DNA from: Azadirachta indica | Taxonomy: Eukaryota; Streptophyta; Magnoliopsida; Sapindales; Meliaceae | Assembly: GCA_022749755.1 (NCBI GenBank) | Contig: CM040446.1 | Span: 7,056,715-7,120,714, forward strand | Direction: 5' to 3' | Length of the DNA stretch: 64,000 nucleotides | Part shown: piece after piece, positions 1 through 12,816 of the stretch | How the letters are laid out: every line of letters begins with the position of its first letter | Numbering within the stretch: the first letter of the stretch is position 1 | Position numbers and translations under genes: made by a program | Notes under the pieces: model-generated | Databases searched by the model: none | Told to the model about the DNA's origin: nothing | The model's input: the letters and a program-made list of their open reading frames with translations, nothing else

Positions 1-968
1 TGACAATTTGGTTAACACGTTTTGTTAAAGAACATGGTTGAATTAATTGGAAATGGGACTCTAATGGTTTATTGAGGAACACTTGCTTCAACACTTAGGA
101 CATGGTGCTATCAATTGTGATAATCTATGTTATCTTCATAATTAATCAATTTATATGATAAAAGATTATATCTACAAAGTTTTTTAGAGTTTTGATCCAT
201 AACGGAGGTGCTTAAAAAAATTTTGTTTTTCATAATGCGTTAATCTGTTCTTTTTTATGTGAATGTCTTTTAGTTAAATACGTATTTTGAGCCATACGGT
301 GTTGATTGATTCTATTTTGTGATTCTTGTGGCACTAATCTAGCCCCTCTATTCGGAGATAAATCTTATTGATATTGATAATGACTGCTTAACCAGACATT
401 CTCTTCTTTTTTATTATTTTTCCTTAATGTTTGACATATTAACTGCCATGCATGTGGCATGCCTGAAACAGTGATATATCATGTAATTTTGCTTGTATGG
501 TTAGTGTGCCAATCACCTGCTAAATGTGTTTGAAAACAGCCATTATATCCTTGTTAAGATTTTACATTTAATTGCTTCTATGTTCCGCTATAATTTATTG
601 GAGAGGAGGCATAATATACTCTTTGATACTTTGTGATTTGATTACTGATTTGGTGTCGTAATTTGATAACAAGCTACTATGTGTTTATGGGTAGGAATCT
701 TTTGACCTTTACTTAAATTGATTACATGCAATCCAATAGTTAAAAACCTAAAATCAAAAGGTAGCATTTAATGGTTCCAATTTATCAACATTCTTAACAT
801 AAGATTGAATGGGATTGATGGATGAGAATTATTTTGTTTCTTATCAAAATATGGCTGGCAAATTATGTCTCAATTTAAATAATAAATTTAAGTTAAAAGT
901 TGTGTACCCAATAATTGATTCATCTGAATGTATTGATTAAACAATCACCCTGCCTTGCTGCTGTGCAG
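1..968. other. Intron of the reticulon gene (upstream part)
   Basis: AT-rich sequence with no convincing exon on either strand. It ends in a pyrimidine-rich acceptor (TGCTGTGCAG) at 968, so I read it as intron of the reticulon-domain gene. Confidence 0.5.
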
Positions 969-3900
969 TTGCTGACACACTACTCTTGAAAGATAAAAGG
1001 CGGACTCTCACTGCTGTGTTAATTTTGGTGGCAATTTACTACAGCTTTATTGTGCCTGGATATACCATCATTACTGCACTTTCGAAGCTCCTCTTGTTCG
1101 CGCTATTCTTCTTGTTAATCCACAGTGTTTTACCAGAGAAAATGTATGCATGCCCATACTCTTTTTGGAATATCAGTATGCCAATTTTCCTTCTTAATAC
1201 ATCTTTAAATTAATGTATAATCAATCAGCCAATTTTTATTAATTTGGTTTATAACCAAAAAAGTGACTTCTCTGTTGTGTTGACGTTGTGTGATCGTGTA
1301 GCAAAACATATTAATATCCACAGTAAAGAAAATTATTCTTGTTTTTGAATCCTTTAAGAAAGTACATTTTTCAAATGTAAGCATCATCTTGTATATTATG
1401 TGAGCCATGAATCTTCGTGGAAGCAACCTGACCATATTGACATTTTCTGAACTTCCTTTTATAGGCATAGAATTTATAATGTGGGACTACCATCTCTTAA
1501 TGGAATTTTCTACTTTTGCAGATTGGGATTTACAATTGAGAAAATTCCTGCATCAGGTTTCCACTTGTCAGAAGAGAAATCGCAGCAACTTGCTTTCTCA
1601 GTGGCCTCATTGTGGAACACTTCTATTAATGATTTAAAGTCTCTTTGCAAGGGTAATGACTGGATGCTGTTCGCCAAGGTATTTACAATTATCTGCTGTC
1701 TTCTTATTTTCAATGTTTGAAGTCTTATGTATATAGTGTTAAACAAACTAAGAACTCTACATGTTTCTGGTGCATGTAGTAGAGGTCCCCAAAACAATTT
1801 CTTCAGTATTTAACAATAAATGTTATCCGGAGCATAAAACCATTGTCCAATATTTACCATAGATGTTATCATGAACATAAAACCAATGTCCAATATTTAC
1901 TATAGATGTTATCATGAACATGAAAACAATGTCCCACAATATACATATTGGCAAAACAATTTCTTCAGTATTTACCATAGATGTTATCGTGAACATAAAA
2001 ACAATGTCCCACAAGATACATATTGGGAAAATATGTTCTTCACACAATTTCAGTGTTGCCCATGTGACATAGTGCATACTACTGTTTAATAACTCAACCT
2101 ATGTGCATGTTGGAAGCTTTCAAATTCCAGGATAGAAAAGGTATGATACCATTATTTGTTAGTATAGTTAGTGAGTTGCAATCAATTGACTGTCAGTATA
2201 GTTGGTGAGCTGCAATCAATTGACTGTCTGGTTGGGTCCTCAGTTGTCAGCAGATCCTCAAGGATATGCACCACACAGTTGACTGTTTGCTTCTTAGTAG
2301 AGGGTTATCTACATGCTCTGTGTAATGTTTTGTGCATGGAAATATCTAATACTATTGACTCCATGAAATTGTCATATGATTATACTGGAATTGGGTTTTA
2401 TTCTATAACAGGTAATTAATTGAATCATATCTGTTCCAATTTGAGGGGGGAGTGAATGTATCCATTAAGGAAATTCCCCTTCCTGACTGGTTTCAGCTTG
2501 AGATGATTGCCTGATCCAAAAAGTGAAGGTTAACCTTAGCTTCTGTGCATTATCCTCACTTGACACTGAAAGTAAAAACATCATGTTGATGAAAGAAGCT
2601 TTACATTGGTATTTTTACTGCTAGCTAGAAAATATTCTTCCAACTTGGCCAAGCTTTTTGGTAATTACACAAAGAGCTAAATATTTAGTATCACATTTTT
2701 TTTCTCCTTATTTCACCAATTGCTCAGACAAGCTAAGAAATTAGTTGATTGTGCATATACAAAGAGGGCTCATTTCAAAGTTCATGTATTAACTGCTATG
2801 GTGGCGAACACCAATGCTTGATATTATTGCTGTTTTGTATAGGATTATACTCTAGATTTTCTGTATTAACTGCTGTAAATCTTGGTAGCCGTATAATCCA
2901 TCTCACTTTGTCCTTTACATCATTGATATACTTTCTGTTTCTTATAAAAAAAAGGGTGGACTATTTCTATGCAAAAATTTTAAAATAAAAATTAAAAAAA
3001 AAACTGTTAAAGTGATGGAATATTGTATGCTAACATCTCATTTTGCTCTGGAATGAAACAGGTTGTTCTCACCTTATTTATGATAAGCTTGCTTGGGACT
3101 GTATCCCTTCAGAACGTATTCAGGATAGGTTCTCTCTCTCTCTCTCTCTCTCTCACAGACACCCAAATGCACAGGCACACATGCCTAAAAGTTTTTTGTT
3201 TTCCCTTCTATGCCGGACTGGTCGCATCATCAATTAGACATGTAAAGTGGCCAGCCCAAGCTGTTGCGGCCATGATTTTGCGGCCAGCCCAAACATAGTT
3301 AAGGAAGTCAGGTCTCTGAACAGCTCACATGGGCTATGTAGTGCTTAGGCTTCAGGCCCCAAGCCGCACAGATGCTCTCAAAATAAAAATAGTATTTAAA
3401 AATCTTGAAAGAAATAAAAATTTTAACTTTAATAATAATTTTAAAAATTGTTTAGAAAGCCCTGATGGCTTACTGCACATGAATTTTCATCTTCTACTTC
3501 ACAATTTCCCAAAGCACATAACCTTAAAACTTTTTCTTTCCTCTCAAAAAATTAAATTTTTAAAAAAGATTTAATGCTTCAAGCTTCATTATCATCATCT
3601 TCTTCTTCTTTGCAATCTCAATTTTGATCTACTCATAAAAATATATAAAAATAAAAAAAATCAAGTTTCTTCTGCCATCTGCTTATTTCTTGAATATTTT
3701 ATCTTCTTTTTCTTCCATCTTAAAATGAGTGATCTGAGAGACGCAATTCTCTTTATGTTTTTTATTATAATGAATTGAGCTGCTTCTGTGCCTGTGCCTG
3801 TGCCTGTGCCATGCTGCAACTGTTAATGAGTCAGGCTGTGGCAGTCCTGTGCTGGTTCTCATTTTACCAGTGTCACTTAACAGCCATTGTTCGTTTCTGG

Positions 3901-4513
3901 CATTCCTGAATGTTAAAAGAATGTAGAGCTATCAACAACACTTATTATTCAGAAATTTAAATTTTTAAAAGAATTCAAGATACTGCAATGTAGTTTAGGA
4001 GAATTTAAGTTTTGGATTTTATGGTTACTTCATGGGATCAGAAACCAAAATTTCTTCCATGAATTGAGTGCCTTGTGATTATTTACTGATCTCTCTGAAC
4101 AGAAACTGGTCGATGTCCTTGCCTCAATTGTTCTGATGCATTATAGATTTCCAAAAAAGCTTCAATAGCCTGTTGATTCTTAACCATAAGAATTTCCAAT
4201 GACAAATGAATTTAAGCTGTTTGTTCTCGAGGGAAACCTGTTATACTTTGGATTGTCTGAATAGCTACTGCTGTTGGTGCTATATCACCTAGTTCTTTAA
4301 TTCCCTGTTCTTTTTTTTTTTTTTTTGTATTTGAAGTTTGACCAACTAATTTCTAATTTCATTACTGCAGTGTTTCCCTTGGTGTTTGTGATGTTCTACA
4401 TTTATGATAGAAAAGAGCAAGAAATTGATGCTATGATCCTGGAAGCTCTTGCCTTGGGGAAAAAGTTAAAGTCCAATATCATCAGAAAGTTTACTTCCAA
4501 GAAAAATGACTAA
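969..4513 (+). CDS. C-terminal reticulon domain, 3' end of a gene that starts upstream of the window
   Basis: Four exons join in frame: 969-1143, 1522-1678, 3062-3128 and 4371-4513 (stop TAA), giving about 180 residues. The peptide starts VADTLLLKDKRRTLT and contains a long hydrophobic stretch (SFIVPGYTIITALSKLLLF), then GFTIEKIPASGFHLSEE, a second hydrophobic stretch, and the charged tail YDRKEQEIDAMI. This is the reticulon homology layout: two membrane hairpins around a hydrophilic loop, followed by a short cytosolic tail. Reticulons shape tubular ER. In plants, this variant is often fused behind a 3-beta-hydroxysteroid dehydrogenase/decarboxylase domain (RTNLB19/20 type); that upstream part lies outside the window, so the fusion is inferred. 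I found no further exon in 1-968. The donor at 3129 is weak because a (TC)n run follows it directly. All other junctions are GT-AG with consistent phase. Confidence 0.8.
1794..2036. repeat. Degenerate tandem repeat in a reticulon-gene intron
   Basis: About four imperfect copies of a unit containing ATAGATGTTATC, GAACATAAAA and CAATGTCC follow one another. The later copies are longer because they also carry a CAATATACATATTGG-like segment. No coding role seen. Confidence 0.75.
2161..2228. repeat. 34-bp tandem duplication
   Basis: Two adjacent 34-bp copies (2161-2194 and 2195-2228), differing at about two positions. Each ends in GCAATCAATTGACTGTC. They lie inside the reticulon-gene intron. Confidence 0.85.
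3131..3154. repeat. (TC)n microsatellite at a splice donor
   Basis: About twelve TC units follow directly after the GT donor used at 3129-3130. Length change here could alter donor strength. Confidence 0.9.
3785..3812. repeat. TGCCTG hexanucleotide repeat
   Basis: About four copies of a CTGTGC unit in tandem within the last intron of the reticulon gene. Confidence 0.8.
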
Positions 4514-6390
4514 TAGTTGGTGAGTATTTTTCTCAGAAAATAAAGGCATCTGCACCCTGTTGAGTTATCTTTTCAGGGTACTTCTATCTTCTTGTTACAT
4601 GTAAGATTTTTAATTTTCTGTTCAGTTTAATGGAAAACTTCAAAGAATTTCTTCAATGCATCACTTATCTATATTTGAAGTTATACATCAAACCTTTTGT
4701 ACCTATAATCAACCTTTAGAAACTCTTACTGATTATGGTAAATGTTATCTAGTACTTACTCAAAATTCACTATGGTATCCTCACACATGCATAATAGAGA
4801 AACTTAAAATATACTATGAACATCCTTTTATTTTATACACTGAGGGTAGGCCACATTAGTGGGGTGAGTTTGAGTCCTGTTTTAGATAAGACTTGTCATT
4901 TTTATGTGGATATTTCCCTTTGGTAATTGTTCTAGCGAGGGTAAAAAGTCTCATGCTATGTCAGTAGGTTTCTAGGGTGTATTATTATAATCAATATTTA
5001 AAGTATTAGTATTTTGAAACAGTGTGGGAACAAACCAAACATCGCTCTAAACTACTGCAGTGTGCCAACCCTTAGTTATTGGTTTAATTAAGGGTGAAAG
5101 CATAAAGTAACATTCCTCTTTGTTTGGAAAAGGAAGTTTTCATTTTTTTTTCTTCAACAAATTATTAAATCTCTGGTAATACTCCGTTGAATTTTTGTCA
5201 AATCTCAACCCACGCTTATTGCAAAGTACCAAAGGCAACAACAATGGCCATTTATTGTAGACCTGCTCTTTTTTTATTTTTTTTTAAATGGGTTGAATTT
5301 AATTTGTATTTTAATATATTAATGAAATTGAATTCGTAAAAATTAGTTGTGATTTTATTGTACTAAAATTAAGTGTAATGTGTCATGATTGAAAAAGAAA
5401 AAGAAGAAAATTGGAAGGAAAAGAACATAAAGTTAAGGGTAAAGAACTTAAAAAGAGTGAGAATTGTTGAAACGTGCTTTGATAATCATAAATTTTCTCT
5501 TCTTCTTTTCAGACATTTCTCAAAGTAACTCAAATTTGAACTTAATTTATATAGTAGTGTATGTTTCAAAATTTTTTGTGAGTCAACAATAAAAACTAAT
5601 CTTCACACAAAAACGCCTTCAAATAGCCATTGAACAAAAATTTTAAATTCTTTTGGGTTTGTGGGTGCTGAACATTTAACCAAGGCCTTCTAGGAAAGGA
5701 TAAGATACAATATGAGGATCTTAATATTTATATTCATATCATTTGAAAACTTTTATATTCATATTTGTATCTTAAGCAAATAAATCTTAATAAAAACAAT
5801 ATTCTAAAAAATTTTAAATTCATAATTTGATTTTTAATGTTTTACAAATTAATATATCATATTAATAAATTAAATTAAAAAAAATTAATATCATATTAAC
5901 ATCCTAAAAAATATATATAATTTTAACAAAACAAAATTTTAATTCAATAAATATAACAATCCGTAAAATTATAAAAACTTAATTAAAATTAAGATTTATA
6001 AATTTTTTTTTAAAATATAACAAATAATTTACATTAACAATTATCATAACAAACCATCAAAATTTCACTAAATTTCATCTTTTCGTTCAAGATTTACAGC
6101 GTCCAATCAACATGATGGCTACAACTAAAAAAAAATAAAGTTTATATTAAACTAATCATCAATTTCTTTTAAAAATAAATTCCTTGAAAAAATAAATCAT
6201 CAATAAATGATATCTTCATAATATATAATCATTATAATAATATTTATCTCATTCATAACAACTTCATCTTTTGAATATTTAGAACTTTCTACTTGTGTTG
6301 AACTTGGTCATGAAACAAATAAATTTAATATAAAAAATATAAATTAATAAAGATTATCAATATATTAAAAATAAGTAGACTCTCTTACCA
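4514..6390. other. 3' UTR and AT-rich intergenic spacer
   Basis: The first hundred bases or so are probably the 3' UTR of the reticulon gene. The rest is AT-rich. A 67-codon open frame at 4656-4859 shows no family resemblance and I do not call it. The 3' flank of the decayed hAT element must lie toward the high end, but I could not find its terminal inverted repeat. Confidence 0.5.
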
Positions 6391-6394
6391 TTAA

Positions 6395-8020
6395 ATTAAG
6401 CTCACAACTAATCTTAAGCACACAATAAGATCTCTAATATCTTTGGATAAAGTCTATTACAATGCGGAGACACAAATTTACCATTAGCACTAAAATGTTG
6501 ATTCTAACGTAATTATAAATATAGGAATAGCTAAAATATTTCTAGCAACTTCTTATAAAGTAAAATATTTTGAACCATGCACCTTCTACTAATTTAATAT
6601 ATCAAACTTCTCAGATCTTGTAATTAACCTTTCATCCAAATAATAATTTAGCTTAGATTTAATTTAAGTAGTACTAGTGGTTTGATTTACCAACAATCAA
6701 ATTGTGCCAATTGTTCCTTCATTTTTTAATGAACCCTCTCTGAATGAAATGACGAAGCAATCGAAAACTGAACAACTTCCTTACATGTTTTACACCTTGA
6801 TTAATAATATTTTACTAAGGCATAACAAAAACTACGGATCTTCTCAATTTCAATTACATAAATCCCCATACAACAAAGAAAAATAGTACTACATCCATTT
6901 CAATTTGTATCGTGGGTCTGAAACTATTACCATAATCGTTATTCCATGAACTATATTCCAATACTTATCAAACTTTTCAATCATTTTTTTCAGTTATTGT
7001 CCTTATTTCATTATTAGTAGAATTAAGCTACTTCCTAATAGACAATTGAATCTAAAAAATATATGAAAAAAATTGGTTGTAGGATATTTAGTGAAAAAAA
7101 AAATGAAGTAACTTCATAAAAAGATTCAAGTTTATCACAAATTTTTTTTGCAAACATTCAATCTTTGTCAGTAAACGAAGACTTATATTGTTGTTCTTAT
7201 TGTTTTAGACGAGGAAACAAATCCTTGTAAATCAAAGCATTTTCAAGCATCAAATAAATAGAATTTTACCTAGTCTTACAATCAACAACTTCTTAGTGTA
7301 GAAATGTTAAATTTACAAGTTGTCCTAATAAATGTTTCCTTCCTTTTAGGTGTTGTTGTTTAGTATAAAACAGTACCACGAATTCTCTCAGTATTTTAAA
7401 AATCACAGACCCATGCCATCTTTCACAATCAAATTCAATATATATGCAGTATATCGCATGTGATACAATTTTTCGTTTGACAACAATGAATCACCATCAA
7501 GTTTCTCTATTAAAATTTCTATCATGGCATTATTTGTACTACAATTATTGATAGTCAAAGTAGACAATTTGCAATCAATGTTTCAATCTAACAAACATTC
7601 AATCAAGGTTTCAGTAAGTACTTTAATAGTGAGTGGACATGGCACATATATAAACTTAAGAAGACAATGGTAATTAATAATAAATACCATGTTATATAAT
7701 GTATAAAATAGTTAGTAAGAAAATAAAAAATTATCAACAAACTTAATGTTTTAGAAATTACCTCAAAATACGACTTTGCATGACCCAACAATCATCAATC
7801 AAATTTGTCCTTCCTGTCGTAAAACCTTTTTGTTAGTTGCAAGAAGTCCACAAATTGGTAGTGATAGCAATTCTTTCCCAATTTGCCTCTAACTAATTGT
7901 CTTTGCCTAGCCTTTTTAATCATATATTTTGAAAATATTACTTTTCAGTTATTATGAGGAATGACCTTAAACATAATTCGAAGAGTCTTGATAAACTTTC
8001 TAAACCTTATGTGTTTAACT
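6395..8020 (-). pseudogene. Decayed hAT transposase, middle and C-terminal part
   Basis: Minus-strand reading gives ordered blocks of a plant hAT transposase (BED zinc finger/RICESLEEPER-like group) across frameshifts and stops. These are FRKFIKTL then MFKVIPHN (about 8000-7940), TNLWTS (about 7850), CPLTIKVLTETLIECLLD and NNCSTNNAMIEILIEKL (7640-7510), YTAYILNLIVKDGM (about 7450), SIYLMLENALIYKDLFPR (about 7250-7200), FDKYWNIVHGI and DPRYKLK (6990-6900), and the dimerization region SEKFDIL, RNILAIP and SPHCN-like (6640-6420). A 107-bp GT-AG intron at 7761-7655 restores the frame, so this derives from a spliced gene rather than a processed copy. The N-terminal part lies at 14774-15070 on the other side of a MULE insertion. 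Many stops show that it is dead. Confidence 0.85.
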
Positions 8021-8029
8021 ATATTAAGG
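8021..8029. repeat. Left target-site duplication of the first MULE
   Basis: ATATTAAGG immediately outside the left terminal repeat. The right copy is TTATTAAGG at 14765-14773 (8 of 9 identical). A 9-bp duplication is the Mutator-superfamily norm. Confidence 0.75.
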
Positions 8030-8170
8030 GGGGAAATGCCTAATTTTCTTTGCTTAGTTGGCTTAATACCTTGATATCCCCCCTTCCCTGTCGAATTCCT
8101 AATACCCAAGACCTCTTTGATGTGGCATCGTCAATAAGAAATATTAAAATTCAAGGGCAATATAGTACTT
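8030..8170. repeat. Left terminal inverted repeat of the first MULE
   Basis: Matches the reverse complement of 14620-14764 by eye over about 140 bp with small gaps. Confidence 0.8.
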
Positions 8171-8239
8171 TAATGCTTTTACGTGTCAGAGTAGTGAAAA
8201 TTATAATTTATTGTCAGAATTTTGAAAAGGAATAGGTTA

Positions 8240-9282
8240 CGTAACAGAAAATTGAAAACCAAAAGTAGGGCCCTTGTTCAAACCTATGAAGCTAATGTAT
8301 CTGTTGGATAAATTCAAAAATCTAAAAAAACTTTTATGCAAAAAAAAAACTTTTATGTAAAAAAATACTTTTACGTACAAAAAACACTTCAAACCATATA
8401 ATGAAGTGGGTTGGCAAACAAAACCCATCGCCAACACAAGGACAAAAGTGGTTTGTCATTCTTTCACTTGCGTTTGCACAACAAAACACTTTCTAGCTCT
8501 TAATCTAGCTTCGAAACCTAACTAACGACGAACATATACCCACAACATTGGTGTTTGACATTCTTTGGAAACGAATAGTGCAGTTTCTTTTATTGTCTTC
8601 AGAGATTTTCATCGTATCTTAGGAGGAAGTATATTGTTTGGAGTATACAAAAATAACTGACAAGTAAGTATTCAAATGCATTCTAACTAGTTTGAAGAAA
8701 CTATTATTGTAGTTAGACATGCGATGTGAGCTGTGTGATTGTTATTTGTTTTAAAATATGTTATGTGATTGAATTTTCCAATATAGTTATTTTTACGTGG
8801 TCATATGTATTATGGGTATAGATACCTTGTTCAATGTACTTTGGTCATTGTCAAACATAGGTTTAATTTGAAATGTTTTGAGACATAATGTTATTTGTAA
8901 GTGTTGTGGTAATTATTTGGACATGGGTTCACATAGGTTTAGTTTCTTTTTCTTTACATTGTATATATAATGATATATTATGGTTATTGATGGTGAATAT
9001 GATATAAATTTTTTATTATTGTATTGTGAAGGAGTGTTTTTGGTACTATCATTCTATGGTTGGGCAATGCTTGCTGTTTATATATGTTTGGTTGGCCTAT
9101 TTTATTTGGTTGTGCTTCGAGTGCATCAATAATGCAGGATATAAGGGCAAATAGAGGAATTTTGTATGTTGTTTGTTATTCATAATTATGTGCTATGGTT
9201 GACAAGATGATATTGATCATGTACATTTGTTGATATTGATAGAATGGATATTACGGCAATTAACATTGTTGTAATGTTTTGC
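8240..9282. other. MULE 5' internal non-coding region
   Basis: AT-rich, no open frame of note. It probably holds the promoter, leader and first intron of the MULE gene: the first recognizable coding starts right after a CAG acceptor at 9284. Nothing further can be assigned. Confidence 0.4.
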
Positions 9283-9288
9283 AGCCAT

Positions 9289-9407
9289 AAAGTTGAAGTA
9301 GGGAAGGTTGATGTTGATCGTTGTAGTTTAATATCAATTATAAACGATGTCCTTGAGATAATTGAAAATCAGTGCAAATTCAATGACGAAGAACTCATTA
9401 TCAATGC
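9289..9407 (+). repeat. Left arm of an inverted duplication inside the MULE gene
   Basis: This 119-bp stretch (KVEVGKVDVDRCSLI ... FNDEELIINA on +) recurs in inverse orientation at 9519-9638 (KVEVGKVDINRCSLI ... FNDKEFIINA on -), with about 90% identity by eye. Confidence 0.85.
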
Positions 9408-9518
9408 AATTGTGCCATAGAAAAATGAGAAAATGTCACTGAGGAGTAATAATGACTTCATGAACATAATTTCAGAAACATTGTACATAGGCTTCGAGAG
9501 ATTGTTATTAGAGATGGA

Positions 9519-9638
9519 TGCATTGATAATGAATTCTTTGTCATTGAATTTACATTGATTTTGAATGATCTCTAGGACATCGTTTATAATTGATATTAAA
9601 CTACAACGATTGATGTCAACCTTCCCCACTTCAACTTT
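9519..9638 (-). repeat. Right arm of an inverted duplication inside the MULE gene
   Basis: Inverse copy of 9289-9407, with a spacer of 111 bp between the arms. A transcript through here would fold into a hairpin with about 119 paired positions. Confidence 0.85.
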
Positions 9639-12600
9639 ACACCAAAAAAAAACCAGTGAGGAGAATATTATTCTACGATCCAAGCCTACATCAAAACCTA
9701 AACACACAACCACTTCCAAACCAAAAACTACTACTCTTAAAGCTTCCCCTGTTTAGCCTAATGATAAAGATGATGGTAATGCTGCAAATTATACTTCTGA
9801 TGTAGATTATGCAACTGATACTGATGATGTTGCTTATACGAATATAGATGTTAATATAGTGATGAGTATCATGGATCTCAAGTAAAGCAAGCACAAACAT
9901 AATCATTAATAAACAAGCATGTAGAACAAAAGGAAGTACAACTAAGAAATGCCTCACTTGTAATTGAGGATATTTATGATGATTAGATAGGTGTCAATAT
10001 GATGGATGCTATCAACAAGTTATTTACAGCATGTGGAGAGTGTTAAAATGATGCCCATGAGTATAGTGATGATGGAAAAAGTAATGTGGGAGATTCTGAA
10101 ATAAGGGTTAAAAATAAAGTTGTTAATATGGTGGATAGATGAGTATAGTGATGATGCTGAAGAGAAAGATGTTGTGGGATGTGAGGATTCCATTGAATGG
10201 ACTGACAATGATGTGGTGGACTTTTTAGAATTTGACGATAAAGATGATGTCGGAGATTTATAGACAATGGTCACTTATTCCTTATCAAATGAGGATAAGG
10301 TTTATGAGACTATGATTCTGATGATATTAATGCTACTAATATGGCTGATATTAGTTTTAGAGAGGAAGAAAAGGTTATGGGTTGGTGAGGGATTTAAGAA
10401 GTCAATTATATAGAATTCCAACCAAGGATGATATTTTCATAGAAGTTAGCCAAACTTATAACAATGTTGATGAGTTCATAGAAGTGTTAAAGGATTACAT
10501 GATCTAAGAGGGTATTTGTTTGAACAAAATCAAGAATGAGGCTAATAAGGTGACTATAGTGTGTGCAAAGCCTAACTGTACTTGAAGGATTCATGCGTTT
10601 GTTATGGTTGATGGGGTAATTTTCATGGTGAGATTAATGTCAAGTGAAGACCATACATACAAAAGAAAGTTGAGGAACCCTGAGGTCACAAGTAATTTGA
10701 TTACAACTATCAAGAATAATCCAAGCACAGGTTCAAATGCATTGGCTACTAAATTGTGTAAAAGGTTTAGAGGCGGGATAGTGAAGAAGAGGCTATATTT
10801 AGCTAAGAGGAAAGCATTTAGTTTGGCGGCATTTGACTTTGCAAGTTCTTACATTCGACTTCAGGATTATAAGCACATTTTACTTGATAAAAAAAGAAGA
10901 GCAACAGTTAAAATCCAATAAAAACCGATTAAAACATTCAAAAGAATGTTTGTTAGATTTTTTGCACAATAAAAGGGTTTCTTAGGTGCTATAAAAGGTT
11001 TGTTGGCATCGATGGCTGCCACCTGAAGACACCTTAGGAGGGGTATTACTTAGTACAATGGTATTAGATACCTCCGATGGTATTTTCCTCTTAATTGTAT
11101 GTGTATGCAAAGGTGAGAACTTAGACTACTTAGGGTGGTCTCTTTCATTGCTCAAGGAGCATATAAACACCACAGATGAAATGGCAATCTCTTTTACGTC
11201 TGACTGACAGATAATAGTAATTGTAGTATCGTAGATACATTTCCTAAGAACATCAATTAGGTATTATTTTCATGATAGCTTCAATTACATTTTATGCTAG
11301 CATTTTTTGGTTATATGATGACTATCAAGTATGAATTGCAATTGACTTGTGATAATGGTAAAATATAATGCTCAAATATGATGATGAATATACATGCTCG
11401 AATATATATGCTCTAATATAAATGCTAAGCTTTAATAGTTATATGGTTGTATGGTAATATTTACATTTTACACTTGTAGATGATGCCACTGTTATGTATG
11501 CAAACTTTTTTGATACGTTTAAATATAATGCTTGAATATACATGCTTGAATGCTTAACCCTTGAATTTACATGCTTGAATGCCCCTTGAATATTCTAGAA
11601 TATATATGGCAATCACATTATTTAAACTATAGTAACTACATGCTATTTTATGATTTGCTTGAATCTAATGGCAATCAACTACATGCTATTTTATGATTTG
11701 AACTATATTATTTTTTTATAGCTACATATTATTTTTTTGTTACTTTTAACTATTTGATTTTGTAACTGATTATGCTACTTGTAATAGTACAGCCTTATTA
11801 CATGTTGTTTAAGGATACATATATTTCAAATAAGTAAATTAGTTGATAATTTGATTGGACCGACTTTTAAACTTAAATAAGTGAATTAGTTGATGATTTG
11901 ATTGGATCGATTTTTAAACTTAATGTCTATATTTTTATTGTAGGTTCTATGTGAAGCACATATATGCAAATTTTAGGAAGTTTTTTACTTCTACTATCTA
12001 AGAAATCACTTTTAGAGAGCAATTCAAACAATAAACAAGTTGGACTTTGATTGTGCAACAGGTAAATCAAGAAGTTTCAACCTTTTGCATATGAATAACT
12101 AATGAACAGTGAACCATATACTTGGTCATGCTGCTTTTTTAATCATTTTTTTTAAAAAAACAGACCACGTTACAAACAATATAATTGAGTTATACAATAG
12201 TTTTTTGAACAAGCATAGAAGGAATCCCATTATTGAGCTATTTGAGTTCATTTGAATGAAGTCAATGAAGAGGATGATTAAAAGACAAGAAAGGTTTTTG
12301 AATGGCCTATTAACCTGCCTCCAAGAGTCTAGAGGAAGATTAACAAGCTGTTAAAACTTGCAAGAAAACTGTTTGTGATTAAATCCAGTGAGCATCAGTT
12401 TGAAGTTGTTGAGTTTAGGGTTAATAATGTCAAACACTTTGTGGTGGGTTTTAGTAAGATAACATGTGACTGCTTGGGTTGGTAGTTGAGTGGTCTGCTA
12501 TGTAAGTATGTATTGGCTTGTATCATGCACTGTATCGTTGACCCATTGATTACATTGATAAGGTTATAACCAAAGAGACTTATTTAGCCACATACTCTTT

Positions 12601-12816
12601 AATCATCAATCCAATATCTGACAAGCTTTTTGTGTCCAAAAGTAAACTTGCTAGATGTGGAGCTTCTATAAATAAATGCCAAGGCTGGTAGGCCAAAATG
12701 CAATCAAAGAAAGGACGTAAACGAGTCTCTATATGAAAGGAAAGGATATACCACTATGTGTACCAAATGTAAACAACTTAGCCATAGTAGAAGAAATTGT
12801 TCAGTTAAAAAGGTAT

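Larger units (their letters stand above)
9283..12816 (+). pseudogene. Decayed MuDR-type MULE transposase
   Basis: Ordered family blocks appear on the + strand through stops and frameshifts. The N-terminal acidic region (9283-10400) precedes the DNA-binding block: YNNVDEFIEVLKDYMI, then KVTIVCAKPNC, RIHAFVMVDG, NNPSTGSNALATKL and KKRLYLAKRKAF (10440-10920). The catalytic region has GIDGCHLKTP (first catalytic Asp) and, around 11160-11200, LKEHINTTDEMAISFTSD (second Asp); both need one frameshift to join. An intron of about 670 bp ends before 11946, where VKHIYANFRKFF follows. A second short intron covers about 12062-12162. Next come ELYNSFLNKHRRNPI, the SWIM zinc finger (HFVVGFSKITCDCLGW, then LCKYVLACI, 12430-12520) and a CCHC knuckle CTKCKQLSHSRRNC (about 12757-12800). 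Many in-frame stops; not functional. Confidence 0.85.

Noticed and set aside
4656..4859. 67-codon open frame downstream of the reticulon gene
   Set aside because: No recognizable domain and no sign of splicing partners; likely chance.
9369..9719. 116-codon minus-strand frame in the first MULE
   Set aside because: It is the antisense view of the inverted duplication, not a separate gene. Its second half is simply the complement of the left arm.
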